In this document: piece by piece, positions 63,521-64,000 of the stretch | Numbering within the stretch: the first letter of the stretch is position 1 | Layout: every line of letters begins with the position of its first letter | The notes under the pieces: generated by a model | Seen by the model: the letters and a program-made list of their open reading frames with translations, nothing else | Database searches by the model: none | What the model was told of the DNA's origin: nothing | DNA from: Glandiceps talaboti | Lineage: Eukaryota > Hemichordata > Enteropneusta > Spengelidae | Assembly (NCBI RefSeq): GCF_964340395.1 | Contig: NC_135568.1 | Coordinates: forward strand, 20,599,081 to 20,663,080 | Direction of reading: 5' to 3' | Length of the DNA stretch: 64,000 bases | Made by a program: the position numbers and the translations under genes

Positions 63521-63857
63521 ATGGAGCGGTATCGATCGAAACATTCAAGTCCAAACTAAAGACATACTTGTTTACAAACTTTTAGAACATATTATACTTT
63601 TATAAGCAGTAATCAATAAGTTTTGTTTTTTAGTGAATTTCAAGTTGTCGGTTTTTTGCAAATTAAGTTTGTGCCATACTCTTGTTTACAAACGTTTAGG
63701 ACATATTGTACTTTTAATAGTAATCAATAGTGAACGTCAAGGTTTTGATTTCTATGCAAATTAAGTTTGTGCTTCTTTTTTACAGTTTTGTAAAGCGCAT
63801 TGAGGCTGTTGCATAATGCGCTGATAAGAATTTATTATTATTATTATTATTATTAAA
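63521..63857 (+). mobile_element. LINE 3' end with (TTA)n tail
   Basis: The frame ETFKSKLKTYLFTNF followed by TAG is the usual C-terminus of CR1/L2-like ORF2 proteins. The 3' UTR has GTTTTGTAAAGCGCATTGAG and CGCTGATAAGAATT before a (TTA)n tail at about 63832-63855. A segment of about 100 bp in the UTR is duplicated (CTTGTTTACAAACTTTTAG at about 63568 and CTTGTTTACAAACGTTTAG at about 63682). Confidence 0.78.
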
Positions 63858-64000
63858 AGAAAAATCAAAATGTTTGATTACTCCATGAACAAAGTGATCT
63901 GTCAATTATTTGGAAACATTTAGTAGTATTAATATACAATTCAAGGTCAGGAAACTGAAGTCTCTCCTAAATGTGCACAGTGTATGCCATATATATATAA
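63858..64000. other. Unique right edge
   Basis: No feature recognised. Confidence 0.5.

Overview
The window is nuclear DNA from a multicellular animal, most likely a marine-type invertebrate. It has GT-AG introns, exons of an adhesion G-protein-coupled receptor, BEL/Pao and Ty3/gypsy LTR retrotransposons, several CR1/L2/jockey-like LINE fragments, and large amounts of satellite and microsatellite DNA. The phylum cannot be fixed from the sequence. There are no prokaryotic operons, and I recognised no rRNA, tRNA or CRISPR array.

The only host gene I can support is on the + strand. Four exons (28957-29074, 48103-48200, 48820-48919, 60705-60832) encode, in order, the end of a GAIN/GPS domain, TM1, TM2 and TM3 of an adhesion GPCR. 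All splice sites are GT-AG and the three exon-exon phases agree. The earlier extracellular exons and TM4-TM7 must lie outside the window or in exons I did not recognise. Two of the introns are very large, about 19.0 kb and 11.8 kb, and most of that length is tandem repeat: a 34-bp satellite (about 330 units) carrying a BEL element, and a 24-bp satellite (about 317 units).

Layout. 1-1.9 kb: a 29-bp satellite split by a LINE. 2-9.2 kb: a LINE pseudogene interrupted by a 3.15-kb foldback-type DNA element with a 6-bp target duplication, then small inverted-repeat elements. 9.25-14.2 kb: a decayed gypsy element whose pol tail contains a 42-bp coding minisatellite. 14.3-15.3 kb: a 61-bp satellite. 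15.75-18.63 kb: a 30-bp satellite of 96 equal units. 18.6-27.6 kb: AT-rich non-coding DNA with hairpins and a 1.5-1.8 kb direct duplication. 27.6-28.9 kb: another LINE. 28.96-60.83 kb: the receptor exons with their satellite introns. 60.89-63.16 kb: a second foldback element with a 6-bp target duplication. 63.5-63.9 kb: a LINE tail.

The mobile elements are mostly broken. The BEL element is the best preserved: gag is intact and pol is nearly so, but it has a stop in the integrase zinc-binding region, a disturbed gag-protease junction, and only 22 bp of its 5' LTR. The observations most worth following are the satellite-inflated receptor gene, the 24-bp array that is open in four frames with mostly synonymous variants in one of them, and the two TACG-ended foldback elements.
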